From positions 1 through 61,865 of IMG/VR virus record IMGVR_UViG_3300027747_000005: 61,865 nucleotides of DNA; one strand, given 5' to 3'. Both the position numbers and the translations under genes were made by a program. Positions 16,930 through 25,412 of this stretch are shown in pieces. Under the pieces are notes generated by a model that did no database searches, had not been told where the DNA came from, and saw only the letters and a list, made by a program, of their open reading frames with translations. Position 1 is the stretch's first letter; every line of letters begins with the position of its first letter. The DNA is from a virus.

Positions 16930-17459
16930 ACATCCCTCCCTTTGACGCGGTAGGCATGCTTCTCAATGACCTTCTCTCGCAGATCCGCAGTCTTCGCAGA
17001 CGGGTTGAGCTTCTTGGCCTTGGCTACTTCCTCCCGCACAATCGACTCACTGATCAGCTTGCGCTTGGGGGCATCCACGCCCGGGTCGTAGTTCACAGTT
17101 CCGCTCACGGCTAGGCGGCGCTTGTGGGCGACTTTGAGGATGTCGTCATTGTTGGACACCCAGGCTTCGGGATCACGCCAGCCGCGGTTGTCGGCAATGC
17201 CGCCGACATAGTGCTTGCCCGAGATGTTGATGCCTGCCCGCTTAGCCTCCGCGGCCACGTACCTTGCCTGCCGGACGGGCATGCCGTCCAGCTGCTGGTT
17301 GTTCATGCGGCCCTCCATGAACGCACGGTCGGTGCCGGACGTTCCAGGTGGAGTCTGCGTTGCGACCATAGCGGCCCACTTCTCGCCGTATGGCAGGGCA
17401 CGCTTGTAGGCGGCGACGGCTTCGGGACCGGCGCGTTTAACTTCAACTGGGATTTGCAT
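16926..17459 (-). CDS. Conserved phage protein downstream of portal
   Basis: 177 residues from the ATG giving MQIPVEVKRAGPEAVAAYKR; AGGA lies eight bases upstream. The N-terminus overlaps the proline-rich end of the portal gene by 17 bases. The protein is basic and mixed helical, with an AEAKRAGINISGKHYVGGIA segment and a C-terminal VREEVAKAKKLNPSAKTADL helix. No enzyme motif seen. Position suggests a head-completion or adaptor role, but this is unproven. Confidence 0.6.
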   Translation of the reverse strand: MQIPVEVKRAGPEAVAAYKRALPYGEKWAAMVATQTPPGTSGTDRAFMEGRMNNQQLDGMPVRQARYVAAEAKRAGINISGKHYVGGIADNRGWRDPEAWVSNNDDILKVAHKRRLAVSGTVNYDPGVDAPKRKLISESIVREEVAKAKKLNPSAKTADLREKVIEKHAYRVKGRDV

Positions 17460-19443
17460 TGGGCGGTCCTGGGGGTGGGCCTTGCGGGGGACCAGGCGGC
17501 GGGCCTGGAGGAGGGGGTGGGGGAGGCGGCACCATGTACCGTGCGACATCCACGTTCATCGCCTTGCCCCAGTCTTCCAAGAGCGAGTTGAACAGTTCTG
17601 GGCGACCGGCTTGCAGCAAGCCCTGACTGATCGGTGCAAGGATCTGCATCGCATTGGTGATGTTCTCAATGCGGGTGGCGTTGTTGGGCTTCTTCACAGA
17701 CCCAGCCTCAACGCGGTACGAATACTCGCGCACCACAGACTCTGGGTCTTCGCCCTGAACGTGCATCTGCCACGCCTGTGCAGCCATCGGCCCCAAGAGA
17801 GGCGCAACGTCCTGCGGGCCAATCAACCAGCGAGCAAGGAGAGCTTCCTTGCGTGCGACAAGAGACAGAGCGTCTTCCAAAATATTTGCATAGTCATCCG
17901 GCCTGACCGAAATTTGCTCAGCCTTCACCTGCGCTTCTGCAGCTGACCGGAACTGATTGCGGGTCATGCCATAAATTAGCTCTGTCAAACCGACGCGCCT
18001 GTCAAACAGCGCGGTGACCTCGGAGATAATCTGATACATGTCCGATGTGACACCAGGCATCTGGAAGACAGAGATCACATCGTTGACCGACCGGCCGATG
18101 GCTTCAGAAATCTCTACGATCTTAAAGCCACCCTCGTCCTTCTCCAAAATCTTGGCTTTTATATCTGGGTCGGCTGACTTCGCTACACCAATCAGCACCT
18201 GCGAACTGGTCGCAATGCGCGTGGCGAGGAAACTCATTGCCCAGTTAATAAATCGAAGCTCTCCGATACCTGGGCGAATGATGCTGATAGGCCAGCTGTA
18301 CCCGGGCTTGCCGTGCCACACCAGCGGAGTGAACGGCCAGCCATTCGGTTCTGCCCAGAAAGGGATAGGCCACTGCGCCGCCATAAACATCGACTGCGGG
18401 ACACCCGTCTCGTCCACTTCTTCCTGCAGCATCTGCTCTGGCATGTTCAACGGGAAGTCAATGCCATCCGCCACAACGATGTAGCAGTTTGGGCCAAACG
18501 CATCGAACTTGCCGCGGAGGTCTTTGTCGGCGTTCTTGAGCCGGTCACCAAACCCCGTCTTGGAATAGATTTCCCAATAGACGATGAGGTCGTTGGTCTT
18601 CCCCATCTTCTTCTTGTACTCAAACCCGCGCTCGTTGTTGTCGCCGCGAGACGAGTAGCTTTCCATGTGACCCTTCAGATCATCACGGGACAGACCAAAC
18701 TTTGCGGCTACCTCATCCAACGGCTGGACGCGCTTGCGAGCGGCCCAGCGAATGTCTTCAAACTCGTCCGCATCGGGATCCCAGACGAGGTTGTCGATAG
18801 AGTCGTAGAAGCTCCCAGCCATCTTCAGCTGCGATCCAGGCGGCGAATAAAGCTCATGCCACCAGACACCAGCGCCCTTAATGAACGCTTCCTCAACCAC
18901 CTTCCGAGAATGCTTCTTCAGGTCTAGCTCGTTGGGCGTGTAGTTCAGATAGTCTTCTAGGAGCCGGGAGACGAGCTTACGCCGCTCCAGAAGCATCTGC
19001 TGATTCTGCAAGCCCTGCTGGTACATCTGCATGCCCGGGTCTGGCATCATCACCGGCTGGCCATCCGGTCCAATGATCGGCTGACCGTCCGGCCCCATTG
19101 CCGGTACGGGGGGCTGGGGCTGGATGCCAAGGAGCGCAGGCCCAATGATCGGGTACTCCTTGGGGGTCACCGCGCGGTTTGGGTTCCGGTGGTGGATGAC
19201 CGCGGTAAAGAGACGCACGGCCTCCCACACGCGGTTGACCTGCATGCGGAACGCCGGGGGTGTCATGCCCTTGTTGTAGCCCCGCTCCCCGCGGGCATAC
19301 CCATCTTTCCACATGAAATCCGGGTCGCCCGCAAAGAAGTTCATCGCCTCGTCAGCGTCCTCTGTGAACGGACGCTTGTGGGCAGTCGCCTGCTTAATGC
19401 ACTCTAACCAGCGCGACACTATCGGACGAAGCGGTTTATCCAT
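17443..19443 (-). CDS. Portal protein
   Basis: 666 residues, a usual size for podovirus portals. Visible hallmarks are an N-terminal MNFFAGDPDFMWKDG region, a central SIDNLVWDPDADEFEDIRWA segment of the kind found in portal clip/wing regions, WPFTPLVWHGKPG, and a helical RSAAEAQVKAEQISVRPDD near the C-terminus. It ends in a long Pro/Gly-rich tail. It forms the dodecameric DNA entry ring. It lies just downstream of the large terminase in the expected order. A motif copy at 19449-19468 sits in front of its ribosome site. Confidence 0.85.
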   Translation of the reverse strand: MDKPLRPIVSRWLECIKQATAHKRPFTEDADEAMNFFAGDPDFMWKDGYARGERGYNKGMTPPAFRMQVNRVWEAVRLFTAVIHHRNPNRAVTPKEYPIIGPALLGIQPQPPVPAMGPDGQPIIGPDGQPVMMPDPGMQMYQQGLQNQQMLLERRKLVSRLLEDYLNYTPNELDLKKHSRKVVEEAFIKGAGVWWHELYSPPGSQLKMAGSFYDSIDNLVWDPDADEFEDIRWAARKRVQPLDEVAAKFGLSRDDLKGHMESYSSRGDNNERGFEYKKKMGKTNDLIVYWEIYSKTGFGDRLKNADKDLRGKFDAFGPNCYIVVADGIDFPLNMPEQMLQEEVDETGVPQSMFMAAQWPIPFWAEPNGWPFTPLVWHGKPGYSWPISIIRPGIGELRFINWAMSFLATRIATSSQVLIGVAKSADPDIKAKILEKDEGGFKIVEISEAIGRSVNDVISVFQMPGVTSDMYQIISEVTALFDRRVGLTELIYGMTRNQFRSAAEAQVKAEQISVRPDDYANILEDALSLVARKEALLARWLIGPQDVAPLLGPMAAQAWQMHVQGEDPESVVREYSYRVEAGSVKKPNNATRIENITNAMQILAPISQGLLQAGRPELFNSLLEDWGKAMNVDVARYMVPPPPPPPPGPPPGPPQGPPPGPPNANPS

Positions 19444-19448
19444 GGAGA

Positions 19449-19468
19449 CTCCTATTAGCTAGTGTCCC
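19449..19468 (-). promoter_or_regulatory. Minus-strand repeated motif upstream of portal
   Basis: Reads GGGACACTAGCTAATAGGAG on the minus strand and fills the gap between the 105-residue gene and portal. The final AATAGGAG doubles as the portal ribosome site. TAATAG matches the -10 hexamer of the early promoters. Role as a promoter is inferred from recurrence. Confidence 0.4.
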
Positions 19469-19785
19469 TACTTGCCCCGGCGGGCTTCCAAGTCGGCCAC
19501 CTTGCGCTCAAGAAGTGCCACTTTTTCCGCCAAGATCGCATTCTTCTGGGGCTTGTGTTCCCAGAATCCATAGTCCTTCCACGCCGGGAACTCAGCTACG
19601 CCAGGGTCCGTAACGTGGTGGACGCTCTGCTTTTCGGTCCCACCGTACCCGGGGGCCAAGGCCCACATGGTCAGGGTCCGCTGGGAGACTTTGGTCACCA
19701 GCGCCGGGACGGGGTCGGCACCCTCATGGGCGCGGAAGAACACCCAGTCACCAAGCTCCGCTGTCGGCATCGCGTAATCGCTCAT
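19468..19785 (-). CDS. Small conserved protein between terminase and portal
   Basis: 105 residues. The N-terminal half (LGDWVFFRAHEGADPVPALV, VHHVTDPGVAEFPAWKDYG) looks like a small beta-barrel. The C-terminus (ILAEKVALLERKVADLEARR) is a coiled coil. It overlaps the terminase stop by 4 bases. Not recognised; it could assist packaging or head assembly. Confidence 0.65.
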   Translation of the reverse strand: MSDYAMPTAELGDWVFFRAHEGADPVPALVTKVSQRTLTMWALAPGYGGTEKQSVHHVTDPGVAEFPAWKDYGFWEHKPQKNAILAEKVALLERKVADLEARRGK

Positions 19786-21467
19786 TGTCGTCTACTCCCC
19801 ATTGGCCCGAGAACTATGCAGTTGTCTTCGGACGACTGCTGCCTGCGGCGTTTCTCCGCGAGGTAACGCACCCACCATGGATCGGGGCCATAGGTCTTTG
19901 GTGGTGCGTGGTATTTGGGTTCGTAGGCGCAGAGGTACTCCACGCTCTGAATGGCGTGGACTTCCCCGCGGCTCTGCGGCTCATCGGTCACATAGATTTG
20001 ACCGTTGACGCTCGTTGTCTTCTTGCGGTAGCGGCGGATCTCGCGCATGAGATTCGGACACGCACCGTCCAGAAACTTCAGCTTGGTCGTCCCGTCGCCC
20101 CGGATGTGCATCATCTGCCGGACGAGGGCGGTGCGGGCCGGGATGTCGTCTGAGCCTGGGATGAATCCGTACCCGCTCATCTGCGACTTAATGCCGCGCT
20201 TCTTCAGTTCTTCGGAGTACAGTTCATGGGGAAGCCGACCAGACCCTAAGTCTCTGAGCATGCCGCCGTGCATGTCGATGATGAACGTCCGGTAGCTCTG
20301 GCCATCGGCCTTCTGGGCGAACTGGTCGCCAAAGATCAGCGCATTGGCTTGGCGGATATACAACTCGTCGTAGATGAGAAGGAACTTTTCATCTGGGGGA
20401 ACCGCTCCAAACACGCACGCAAGGACCGTGTGGCCAGGATCGATTGCAACATAGCGCGTCCAGTCGGCCGGAACCCGTCCATCGGGTAGATCCTCTCGCC
20501 GCAGAACATGCACACCAGGATTGAACGACGGGTACATGAGCGTGCTTTCCGTGGTGAACTCGCCCTCCGCTCGCATGCGAAGCTCGTCCATCCCCAGGGC
20601 AGACCACCGCTCAATGTTTTTGGCTTTCTCTTCCTTGTCGATGTGGTCGTTATCCAAGAAGCGCAGGGTGAACTTCTTAATAATGGAGTTCTCACGCCCC
20701 TCTTCCTCTGCCTTGTCCGCACGTTCACACAATCCCAGCAACGCATCGTTTTTACTATGCGGCATAGCCGACCAAACAAACCGGCCTTTGCGGTCTGCAA
20801 GCCGCGCCTGCATCTCGCCGACCCACCGTTCATTATTAATATCCTCATCAATGTGAACTAAGTCGGCCTGAAAACCTTGGGGCGGTTCGCCTTCTGACGA
20901 GAAGCAATTGATAGTCCACCCATTGGTAAGCTCTGCCTTGTTTAGGTAGCCTGCGTTTTTCAATACCCAACTCATCTCTTTGACCATGCGAGGCGGGATG
21001 AGGGGCGGTGCTGGTTTTGCTTTGGAGGGGTCGTCCGCCCCGGGCTTAAAGGCCCGCCACTGATTCGTCGTCTCGTCTTTGATCATTTTGAAGGCACCGG
21101 CACGGAACAGCATTGGCACAACCACAAGGCCGATGTGGGGCCAGTTCCTGCCGATGATCACTAGGTTCCCGCCCTCCTTCGGATATTTCCCGTACGGGTC
21201 TTGTCCTGTGGCCGCGCGAGCGTCCTCTATGAAACTTGCGGCGCTCTTGCCTGACCGATTGCCGCCGATCAGCAGGCGTTCGCTCGCCATGCACTTGTGG
21301 AACTCCTCCTGCTTGGGCATCGGGACATAAAGCCGCAGGGCTTCGATCCGGCGTTCCGCAAGCTCCAACTGCACATCGCGCAGCTGATTGAGCGCGTGCT
21401 GCGTGATGCCTTGGACGGCCGGTTCTTCAGGTGGCGGCGGTGGGGGGATCTGTGGGTGCTTTTTCAT
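19782..21467 (-). CDS. terL: Terminase large subunit
   Basis: 561 residues. Walker A is GGNRSGKS at about 68-75. Walker B is LVHIDEDI near residue 210, followed by an MQARLADRKGRFVWSAMPHS coupling region. The C-terminal nuclease has YVAIDPGHTVLACV and a second acidic motif, FIIDMHGG. This is the ATP-driven packaging motor with RNase H-like endonuclease. The N-terminus carries a poly-proline stretch. Its neighbours, a zinc-ribbon protein upstream and portal downstream, fit a packaging operon. Confidence 0.92.
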   Translation of the reverse strand: MKKHPQIPPPPPPEEPAVQGITQHALNQLRDVQLELAERRIEALRLYVPMPKQEEFHKCMASERLLIGGNRSGKSAASFIEDARAATGQDPYGKYPKEGGNLVIIGRNWPHIGLVVVPMLFRAGAFKMIKDETTNQWRAFKPGADDPSKAKPAPPLIPPRMVKEMSWVLKNAGYLNKAELTNGWTINCFSSEGEPPQGFQADLVHIDEDINNERWVGEMQARLADRKGRFVWSAMPHSKNDALLGLCERADKAEEEGRENSIIKKFTLRFLDNDHIDKEEKAKNIERWSALGMDELRMRAEGEFTTESTLMYPSFNPGVHVLRREDLPDGRVPADWTRYVAIDPGHTVLACVFGAVPPDEKFLLIYDELYIRQANALIFGDQFAQKADGQSYRTFIIDMHGGMLRDLGSGRLPHELYSEELKKRGIKSQMSGYGFIPGSDDIPARTALVRQMMHIRGDGTTKLKFLDGACPNLMREIRRYRKKTTSVNGQIYVTDEPQSRGEVHAIQSVEYLCAYEPKYHAPPKTYGPDPWWVRYLAEKRRRQQSSEDNCIVLGPMGSRRQ

Positions 21468-21481
21468 ATTCTCCGCACCAA

Positions 21482-22111
21482 TCAGTCTGGTCGGTGATCG
21501 GGTGCGTGTCCTCCTCCACAGTCACCTGCGGAGGGTATCTCCTGCACCGGCCCCACGTTGCCACTGTCGGATCCCACCACCGGCACGTTTGACACTCCAT
21601 GCTGCATCTCCTTCAAAGGAATTCCTTGGATCGTAATTGTTGTGGCCGCTTCCATGATCCGCTGGCGAAGCTCGTCCTCTAGCTCCTCTTCGCTCCAGGC
21701 CGTGAGGGGTTTCTTGGCACCACCCATTGCTGTGTTGGCAGAGACGAGGCGCACAACGGTGTCCAGCATCTTGGTGCGAAACGCGCCGCCGGAAGGGGAG
21801 TCGAACAGCTGCTTCATGTATGCGTTCGCGAAACCTCGCACCCCGCCGAAGTATTCCATCAGAACCTCTAAGAGTTCCGATGAGTGGGGGATGTTGGCTC
21901 CTCCGATCCTTGCGGAGGCTACGAACAGATCGACCGCGCCCTTCTCAATCTCGGCGAGCTTCTTGTTGGTCTTCTTCTTGCGGGCCTTCTTCTCATGGGC
22001 GTTGCGGCATCGGCGGCAGCGCGCATGGAACCCGTCCTTCGACTTGTGCCAGTTTGCGGGTGTCAACTCATAAGAGGTGCCGCACTGGATGCAGGCTTTG
22101 TACTCAGCCAG
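21482..22111 (-). CDS. Zinc-ribbon protein, putative small terminase subunit
   Basis: 209 residues if translation starts at CTG 22111, which has GGAG eight bases upstream. The later TTG at 22066 would give 194 residues and remove the first Cys pair. With the CTG start the N-terminus reads AEYKACIQCGTSYE and then CRRCRN, a CxxC-x21-CxxC zinc ribbon. A lysine-rich helix and a mostly helical body follow (LLEVLMEYFGGVRGFANAYM, EEELEDELRQRIMEA). Its place immediately before terL and its DNA-binding look suggest a small terminase. This is inference, because zinc ribbons are not the usual TerS fold. Confidence 0.6.
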   Translation of the reverse strand: MAEYKACIQCGTSYELTPANWHKSKDGFHARCRRCRNAHEKKARKKKTNKKLAEIEKGAVDLFVASARIGGANIPHSSELLEVLMEYFGGVRGFANAYMKQLFDSPSGGAFRTKMLDTVVRLVSANTAMGGAKKPLTAWSEEELEDELRQRIMEAATTITIQGIPLKEMQHGVSNVPVVGSDSGNVGPVQEIPSAGDCGGGHAPDHRPD

Positions 22112-22970
22112 GTTTCACACTCCACTTTGGCCGAAGATCCATCAGCTTCACACTGTGGTCGTAGTTGGCCTGCCAGCACTGCTTGAGCTTGGCGCTGATG
22201 TCCACGGCCTGGACGATCTGGGGCTTGCCAACGCACTTGGGCTTCCAGTGACCGGCCCACGCATCCCAGTTGCAGAACACAGGGTTGTAGCCCAGCTTCT
22301 GCGTCCCGGCGAGAGACAGGTCGCGGGTCATCGTCACATCTTCTGTGGATGACTTCTCCGACTGATACTTGTCGGGGTATTCGTAATAAAACCAAGGGTT
22401 GTCGCTGGAGTCCTTCGGCTCAGTCACCTCAAACGCCCGCATGTCGTACATGATCAGTCCGGTGGGGAGGGCAGCGCACTCTTGGATGCCAGCCATCTTG
22501 GCCCCGGTGTCACGGTCGTACATCTCCAGCTTAAAGTCTGGGTTGGCGTTGGCCGACTGGTGGGCCTGCCAGCGGAACACGTAGACGTTCTCATGGGGCG
22601 GCGGGCCGCAATAGGGCGCGCCGATGACCACCGGACCCTTGGGGTAATGCTCCACCAAGAAGTCGAAGGAGGAAGACAGGAACGGCTTTGCGTCCGGCTG
22701 GCCCGAGTACATGTCAGGCTTCATGTCGGAATCAATCATCACCAAGACATCCACGCCATACTCGCGGGCCATCAGCACGGCCCGATTGCGAGTCATGGTG
22801 ATCGGCGTGTCTGAGAGATTCCAGACTTGGATTCGGGCTACGCGCGGATCCTGAGACAGGCCGGTTGTGGCCGGAAGCATCCACTCCCGAATGTCCGGGT
22901 GTTCCGAAGAGATGCCGCCATTCCCGCCATAGGAGAACGTGCAGAAACCGATAGTGAACTTCTGTTGCAT
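22104..22970 (-). CDS. GT-A-type glycosyltransferase
   Basis: 288 residues. TRNRAVLMAREYGVDVLVMI leads into the DxD motif (D80-S-D82), the metal/nucleotide-sugar site of GT-A enzymes. Later GAPYCGPPPHENVYVF and STEDVTMTRDLSLAG match acceptor-side features of phage GT2-like enzymes. It lies between structural and packaging genes, so it may glycosylate a virion protein or the host surface; the acceptor is unknown. Confidence 0.75.
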   Translation of the reverse strand: MQQKFTIGFCTFSYGGNGGISSEHPDIREWMLPATTGLSQDPRVARIQVWNLSDTPITMTRNRAVLMAREYGVDVLVMIDSDMKPDMYSGQPDAKPFLSSSFDFLVEHYPKGPVVIGAPYCGPPPHENVYVFRWQAHQSANANPDFKLEMYDRDTGAKMAGIQECAALPTGLIMYDMRAFEVTEPKDSSDNPWFYYEYPDKYQSEKSSTEDVTMTRDLSLAGTQKLGYNPVFCNWDAWAGHWKPKCVGKPQIVQAVDISAKLKQCWQANYDHSVKLMDLRPKWSVKPG

Positions 22971-23019
22971 TTCACACCCCGGGGTAGGTGTACAAGTCTA
23001 CAGTATTACGACGCGCGTG

Positions 23020-24561
23020 TCAACGAGCGCGCCACGGCATTGGCGTGCGGGTGTAAGCTCCGCGCTTGGAGGGCGGCGCTTCACTGCGCGGTTGTTGGAC
23101 GGGAGCCTGCTGGTACTGGCTGGGATTCTGCTTGGCTCTATTGAGATCACTGAAATACTTGCGAACGCCAGCCACGTTTTCTGGAGTGCCCTGTCCTGTG
23201 CCCCGAAGATCCATCACGGCCGACCGCTCTTGCTCACGGGCGCGGTCGGCTCTGTAGTCCGCTTGCGTCTTGTTGGGGTTGACCGCCTTGCCAGTTTCCA
23301 AGTCGTAATCAACGATGGGCCTCATGTTGGTGTAGTCTTGCTTTGGTCGCAGGTTGGGGTGCTGGCGATACAAGTCTTCCTGCGTCGGTTCGCTGCGAGG
23401 CAACGAGATGTTGTTCTTGGCGCGATATTCCTCTGCCCTCTTCTGGCTGTCCAGCTGCGATTTGATTGGGTCAACCGGAGGCAGCGAAGGATTCTGTTGC
23501 GTCGGGTTGTAGGTTGTTCCCTGAGAAGGGCTTGGCTTGGGCTGCGCGGCACCCGGGGTGACCCAGCTTGGGGCCGGGGAGGGGGGGTTGGCGTATTGGG
23601 GCGTACCACCAGGATTAAACGGCTGCGGAAGCGGAATTGGGGATTCGGGTCGGGTCCACGCGCTGCCGGTGGACTGCAGCGCGGGCTGGCCCTGACTGGA
23701 CGTGTTAATCACTGGCGGCTGACCGCCCACCCCAAAGGACGGCATAAATGGCCCTGACGGTGGACGCTGCGATTCGCTTTGAGGCGGGCTGGCGGTTGAC
23801 CGCGCAGCGGTCTGATTCGGATTGGAAGTGTTCTGCACTGGAGGCTGGCCACCAACTCCGAAAGACGGTGTGTTGGCCTGCGGGCCGAACGGGTTCTGCC
23901 ATTGAGTGCCGGTCGCAAACTGGCTCGCCCCACCCATGGCGCGCTGAACATCGGGGTTCTGTTGGCCGAATGGGTTGTAGAACGTGCCGTTGGCAAGTTG
24001 GTCGTTTGCCTGCCCAAGCAATTGGTTGGGGTCAAAGGCAACCGGACCAGTCAGCTGGCCGCCTGTGTACTGATTCAGCCGGTCGGAGAGGTTACCGACA
24101 AACGCTTCACGCTGAGCCAAGGAATCCTGCCACTGCATGGGGTTCCCGCCAACGCCTGTTGCAGAAGCCTGGATCGGGCCTGGGCGCTGGTCGATGGCGT
24201 TATAGGCCATGTTGCCGTCCCAACTTTGTCCACCAGTGGGCTGGCCGTATTGCCCAGTTGTCGGGTTGTAGCCCTGCGTGGAGTATGAACCAGGCATCGT
24301 CCAAGACTGAGCCTGCGTGTTGCCGCCGTACTGGTTAGACGCTTGGTTGTACGCCTGACCCCAGATTTGATTCGACGGCACCTGACCCGAGAGGTCGTTT
24401 GTTCGCGCATTTTTCGGAGGAGTGCGCGGCCCTGTGTAGGGCTGGTACGACGACATGTCAGGAGCCTTGTACGGCGAAGCCTGCTGCTGCGGCGCTGTCT
24501 GTTGCTGATACGGAGGTTGCTGGGAGGTCGGGTTTGGTTTGGCAAGATAGTCGTTTGCCAT
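23020..24561 (-). CDS. Pro/Gln-rich low-complexity virion protein
   Basis: 513 residues dominated by Pro, Gln, Asn, Gly and Ser. PSFGVGGQPPV occurs twice, followed by QNTS or INTS, so there is an internal duplication. Only the C-terminal 120 residues look ordered (helical SQLDSQKRAEEYRAKNN, TQADYRADRAREQERSAVMD). No catalytic motif. Situated between capsid and terminase genes, it may be a disordered head or internal protein. The start overlaps the stop of the small upstream gene (TGATG). Confidence 0.65.
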   Translation of the reverse strand: MANDYLAKPNPTSQQPPYQQQTAPQQQASPYKAPDMSSYQPYTGPRTPPKNARTNDLSGQVPSNQIWGQAYNQASNQYGGNTQAQSWTMPGSYSTQGYNPTTGQYGQPTGGQSWDGNMAYNAIDQRPGPIQASATGVGGNPMQWQDSLAQREAFVGNLSDRLNQYTGGQLTGPVAFDPNQLLGQANDQLANGTFYNPFGQQNPDVQRAMGGASQFATGTQWQNPFGPQANTPSFGVGGQPPVQNTSNPNQTAARSTASPPQSESQRPPSGPFMPSFGVGGQPPVINTSSQGQPALQSTGSAWTRPESPIPLPQPFNPGGTPQYANPPSPAPSWVTPGAAQPKPSPSQGTTYNPTQQNPSLPPVDPIKSQLDSQKRAEEYRAKNNISLPRSEPTQEDLYRQHPNLRPKQDYTNMRPIVDYDLETGKAVNPNKTQADYRADRAREQERSAVMDLRGTGQGTPENVAGVRKYFSDLNRAKQNPSQYQQAPVQQPRSEAPPSKRGAYTRTPMPWRAR

Positions 24562-24716
24562 CAGCGATCCCCCTGTTGAACTGTCAGGCCGTCCGTACCA
24601 ACGCCCGTTCCGTAGTACATGCGGAGCCGGTCAGCGTCTTCCTGCGGCAGCGATTTGATCTCAGCGATCAGCTGCCGCAAGAAGTCCAGGTTCTGTATTG
24701 CTGGTGGTTGATCCAT
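24561..24716 (-). CDS. Small helical protein after the capsid terminator
   Basis: 51 residues: MDQPPAIQNLDFLRQLIAEI, KSLPQEDADRLRMYYGTG and a short tail. The stop overlaps the next ATG (TGATG). It starts a few bases after the terminator hairpin and has no obvious Shine-Dalgarno, so the start is uncertain. Confidence 0.55.
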   Translation of the reverse strand: MDQPPAIQNLDFLRQLIAEIKSLPQEDADRLRMYYGTGVGTDGLTVQQGDR

Positions 24717-24724
24717 CTAGAAAA

Positions 24725-24754
24725 CGGGGCCAGGATGTTTCCACCCTGGCCCCG
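24725..24754 (-). terminator. Rho-independent terminator after the capsid genes
   Basis: CGGGGCCAGG and CCTGGCCCCG form a 10-bp GC stem with a 10-base loop. On the minus strand the stem is followed by TTTTCT. It lies 26 bases past the decoration gene stop, so it probably limits transcription from scaffold-capsid-decoration into the packaging genes. Confidence 0.8.
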
Positions 24755-24779
24755 CCCCCGAAAGCCCGTGAAGGGCAAA

Positions 24780-25394
24780 TTACGAAGCCCGAGTCTTGAT
24801 CAGCGCGAGAACGGCCGAGCCGGTCGTCGCCCCGGCACTCGCCGCAAACCCGATGACACCGATGCCGTTGTCGTTCGCACCAGCCGTGCTGGACGACAGC
24901 GGAGACACCGTCACGCGGCCCGCCGTCGTCGCACCGCTGGTAGCGGCGGTGACAACCGACAAGCGGTCACGGACGGCAACGTCCGAACCGGAGAGCGCCA
25001 CCGACACTTCGGTCGGGCCGTCCACGGTCACCCAGAACACATCGTTGCTGGCAACGCCCGCGGCAGGGAGGAACTCGTCCACCACACCAACGAGCGAATC
25101 GTTGGTAACCGCAGCGTAGCCGTCAGCCGCACCGAACAGAGCCGTGCCACTGCCTGCCAGACGCACAACCCGCTTGGGCAGCAGGGCCGCACCGGAGGTG
25201 TTACGGACAGCGATGCAGACCTTGCGACGATTGCTGCGGACCTGGCCGGTGGTGGCGTTCACATCGGTGAACTCCTTCACAGCGCCAACCCAGTTATCGC
25301 CATACGAACCAGAAATACCGTACAGACTGTCGTTGGGCGTGGTAACGCCAAGCGTCTGACCAAGACCGAACGGAGGATCAACTTGCAGTCCCAT
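24780..25394 (-). CDS. Capsid decoration-like protein
   Basis: 204 residues: N-terminal MGLQVDPPFGLGQTLGV, then a beta-rich Ala/Gly/Ser/Thr body with VDGPTEVSVALSGSDVAVRD and a C-terminal GIGVIGFAASAGATTGSAVL stretch. This resembles small head-decoration proteins encoded next to HK97-fold capsid genes. It sits directly after the major capsid gene and before a terminator, as expected for a highly expressed head protein. Confidence 0.65.
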   Translation of the reverse strand: MGLQVDPPFGLGQTLGVTTPNDSLYGISGSYGDNWVGAVKEFTDVNATTGQVRSNRRKVCIAVRNTSGAALLPKRVVRLAGSGTALFGAADGYAAVTNDSLVGVVDEFLPAAGVASNDVFWVTVDGPTEVSVALSGSDVAVRDRLSVVTAATSGATTAGRVTVSPLSSSTAGANDNGIGVIGFAASAGATTGSAVLALIKTRAS

Positions 25395-25412
25395 TGTGAC
25401 TATAGTCCTTTC

